From Ecdyonurus torrentis (lineage: Eukaryota > Arthropoda > Insecta > Ephemeroptera > Heptageniidae): a stretch of 64,000 nt of DNA. This document shows, piece by piece, positions 61,466 through 64,000 of this stretch. The stretch spans positions 14,397,291 to 14,461,290 of the forward strand of contig OX439137.1 in the NCBI GenBank assembly GCA_949318235.1. The letters are read 5' to 3'. Under the pieces are notes generated by a model. It was not told the origin of the DNA. It was given only the letters and a program-made list of their open reading frames with translations, and searched no databases. Positions within the stretch are counted from its first letter, which is position 1. Each line of letters starts with the position of its first letter. The translations under genes were made by a program, and so were the position numbers.

Positions 61466-64000
61466 CTGTAAGTCTCTCTCGCACATAATTATTTTAGTGT
61501 TCGTTTGGATTCTGGAAACCTACAAAATTTATAGTTAATGAACTTTTTGATTTACATCTACAGATTCTCAAGTATAATTATTATTTTATGATTGCACAGG
61601 TGATGCGTTTATTTCAATTTAATTCCAAATTCATTAATCATTCATCACCAATAACACTAAAAAGTTGCGTAAATACGCTTGACTTCGACAAGAGCTATTT
61701 TTTTTTATTCACAATTTGCTATGTATATTGAAATATAATACTTGTTATTGTAAATAATTTAAAAACTGTATTTTTTCTTCTTCATTTTTTTTTTTTTTTC
61801 TGCTTGGTAAATAAAGTGTAAGCTCCGACAAGAAGGAAAAGTCTTTGAAAGACAGTGAAGTGGAAGCTCTTCAAGTATAACATTGTGCATAAACATTGCA
61901 GTAATTATCATTTATAAGACTTAGTATAGATCTTTTTAAAGAGATACAAAGAGTGTGATTATTACGGGTTGTAGTTAGAAGTCTCGTATCTTTGAAATTT
62001 AAAAGCTTAAACCCTTAAAAATATTATGTCTGTTTAAGTTAAACTGTATTAAAACGATGTATAAGAAAGTAAAGGTAACAATTACGTAAATTAAAAATTT
62101 CAAGTCACGTGTCTATTAGACTTGGGAGGTTATTATTTTTAATTGACATGAGTCTTTATAATGTTGGAGTTGAAAATAAAATTGCAAAAAAAAAAAAAAA
62201 AAAATGTGTATGGTGATTTTTTATTTATTTATTTATTTTTGCTTTTTTGCAAATTTAAAGTTGTTTTATTTTCTTATACTATAATTCAAAAGGAAAAGAA
62301 TCTGATTTTTCATTCAAAACTTTAGTTACATATGAATCAATAAAATAATCTTAAATCCATATTCAGTGGCAGACACCACCAATATATTTATATTGTTTTA
62401 TTGTTTACTTATTATTTCCGTCGTATATTTCCGAAGTTTACACATAAAACTGTATAGACTATAGTTTTATCGTAACAAATTAAAAAAAAATTATAAAGAA
62501 AAAAAAGTGTTCGTGTTATATGCATTGGTATCGAGTGATGCGTGATTTTAAGAAACTGAAATAGCTTAGATTTTCTGTATAATATACTTTATTTTATTAT
62601 TTTATTTTGAACTTGCACTATAACATACACACGCTAAGTAATTAAATTATGGTGATAATAAACATTGCCCAATTGAAGGTCGTATCATTTAAAACACGCT
62701 ATATATTTTCCTCTACTATGTTGCAACTGAGAATACAAAGCACACTTCATACAATTCATGAGGAGGACTCATTATAACAAGTGCCGCTTCTTTTTATAAT
62801 AATATGAGCAATCATGATGCACCAAGAATGAAGTAATAGCGGTGTTCCATATTTGTTTTGTAACTATTTAATCAATAATATTTTATATATCTATATCATA
62901 CTTTTTGCGTCGTTGCTTTTTTATTATTATTATAATATTATTTATTTTATCCCATATGTTATGTACAACATCATTTGGTGGTTGGAATAAAACCACAATG
63001 TTTTTTTTTTTTTTTTTTTTTTTTTTGTTGCTGTATAATAATCGATCGATATATATAATTGTTTATTTTAATTAATTTAATTGTTATGGTTAGTTCTTCT
63101 AATATTATCGTTAAAAAATTATAATGAAGAGCAATTTTAATGTAAATTTTATATTAAACTTTTTTCAAACGTATTTTGAAAATTTTGCTATTTTGGTTCG
63201 AAAGCAGTGTGATTTGCATGTAATAGGTGAGAGGTGAGAGGTGCGTAGGTCCCCTATATAATTTCCTGCACTTAAGCATTTTGCTGGACCAAGTTTTTAG
63301 AGATTCTGTAATGCGCCACAATTCAAACCAACAATGAATGAGAAAATAATAATATTTTATTATTCATAAAGCACAAAAGATATATTTAAACAATACTTTT
63401 ACTTATTAATACAAAGTAATTATTATTATAACAAAACAAAAGTTTATTTATGCACTACTTTGGTATACAGTTACAGAGAACTAAAACAAAAGCTTTTTGG
63501 TGGAAGTTTTTAATTATTTATGTACAATACTTAACTCCAGATGGTATTTAAATATAAGCAAAAGAATAAAACTTTAAGAGTGTAGAACAAAATATGAAAT
63601 TAATTTGCGTAAAAATAAACCAAACGCTAAAGTAGAGATAAGATTAAATATAACATATAGTACTGTATTTTTTTTTTTTTTTTTTTTTTTTTTACTTCTT
63701 TCCTGCACTTGTACTTTTAATAGAAGACTCCCTCATACAATTTACATACTTATACCTTAAAAAAAAAAAAAAAATCCAAGTATACATACTTGAAAATATA
63801 TTTTGCATATATATTCTCTTTCATCTTCATATCATGAAAAGTTCAGGTCAAGGTTAAAATATAGGGCACAGAACACGTGTATATACAGTATGTATACATC
63901 ATTGTGATCCTCAAGTACTTTCCATATAAACATCAAGTACGTTGTTGTGTGCTTTTTGCCTTTTTACATTTTTTTTTTTTTTTTTTAATTTTGTATAGTC
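61466..64000. other. AT-rich DNA to the window edge, nothing recognised
   Basis: Long A/T runs (62183-62203, 63001-63026, 63668-63693). Less AT-rich stretches at 62740-62850 and 63190-63310 carry no open frame or transposon end. If the upstream candidate exons belong to one gene, this would be intron. Confidence 0.45.

Overview
This is AT-rich animal nuclear DNA with spliced genes. I infer an arthropod, probably an insect, but the species cannot be read from the sequence. The evidence is GT-AG introns in conserved metazoan genes, several MITE families, very long (GA)n/(CT)n/(TA)n tracts, and repeats of the 'GGGACACYCTGTATA' and 'GACAACGGATTTGGGTTCAGCG' type, which I remember from arthropod genomes. 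No bacterial, organellar or clear viral coding sequence was found.

Layout: 1-2366 is repeat DNA: a large palindrome, three 309-bp tandem units, then other repeat. 2379-14050 (+) holds the last 11 coding exons of CDC27 (APC3), a TPR scaffold of the anaphase-promoting complex. Its 5' half lies left of the window, and several of its introns carry foldback or transposon DNA. 19635-19886 (+) is a complete intronless BLCAP (BC10) gene. 27202-31817 (-) is a complete seven-exon GFOD1/2-type oxidoreductase gene, convergent with BLCAP. From about 36.6 kb to the right edge I see no complete gene. There are three short candidate first coding exons on the + strand (36853-36901, 51248-51383, 52785-52803) and a weaker fourth (45837-45864). 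All end in phase 1 at a GT donor, which suggests alternative starts of one large gene whose common exons lie beyond 64000.

The rest is dominated by small DNA transposons. They include a 1,960-bp hAT-like element with an 8-bp target duplication inside a foldback element whose other arm keeps the empty site; an 1,805-bp hAT-like element and two roughly 180-bp relatives; a roughly 310-bp MITE family carrying TGACGTCA; a roughly 110-bp MITE family with AAACCCTGTT ends; and a palindromic family built from repeated short subunits. The three recognised genes have unrelated housekeeping roles (cell-cycle ubiquitination, a small membrane protein, an NAD(P)-type oxidoreductase), and nothing suggests they form a pathway. 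The most interesting points are the same-phase first exons, a 14-bp motif shared upstream of BLCAP and the 36.85-kb exon, and the nested palindromic elements.
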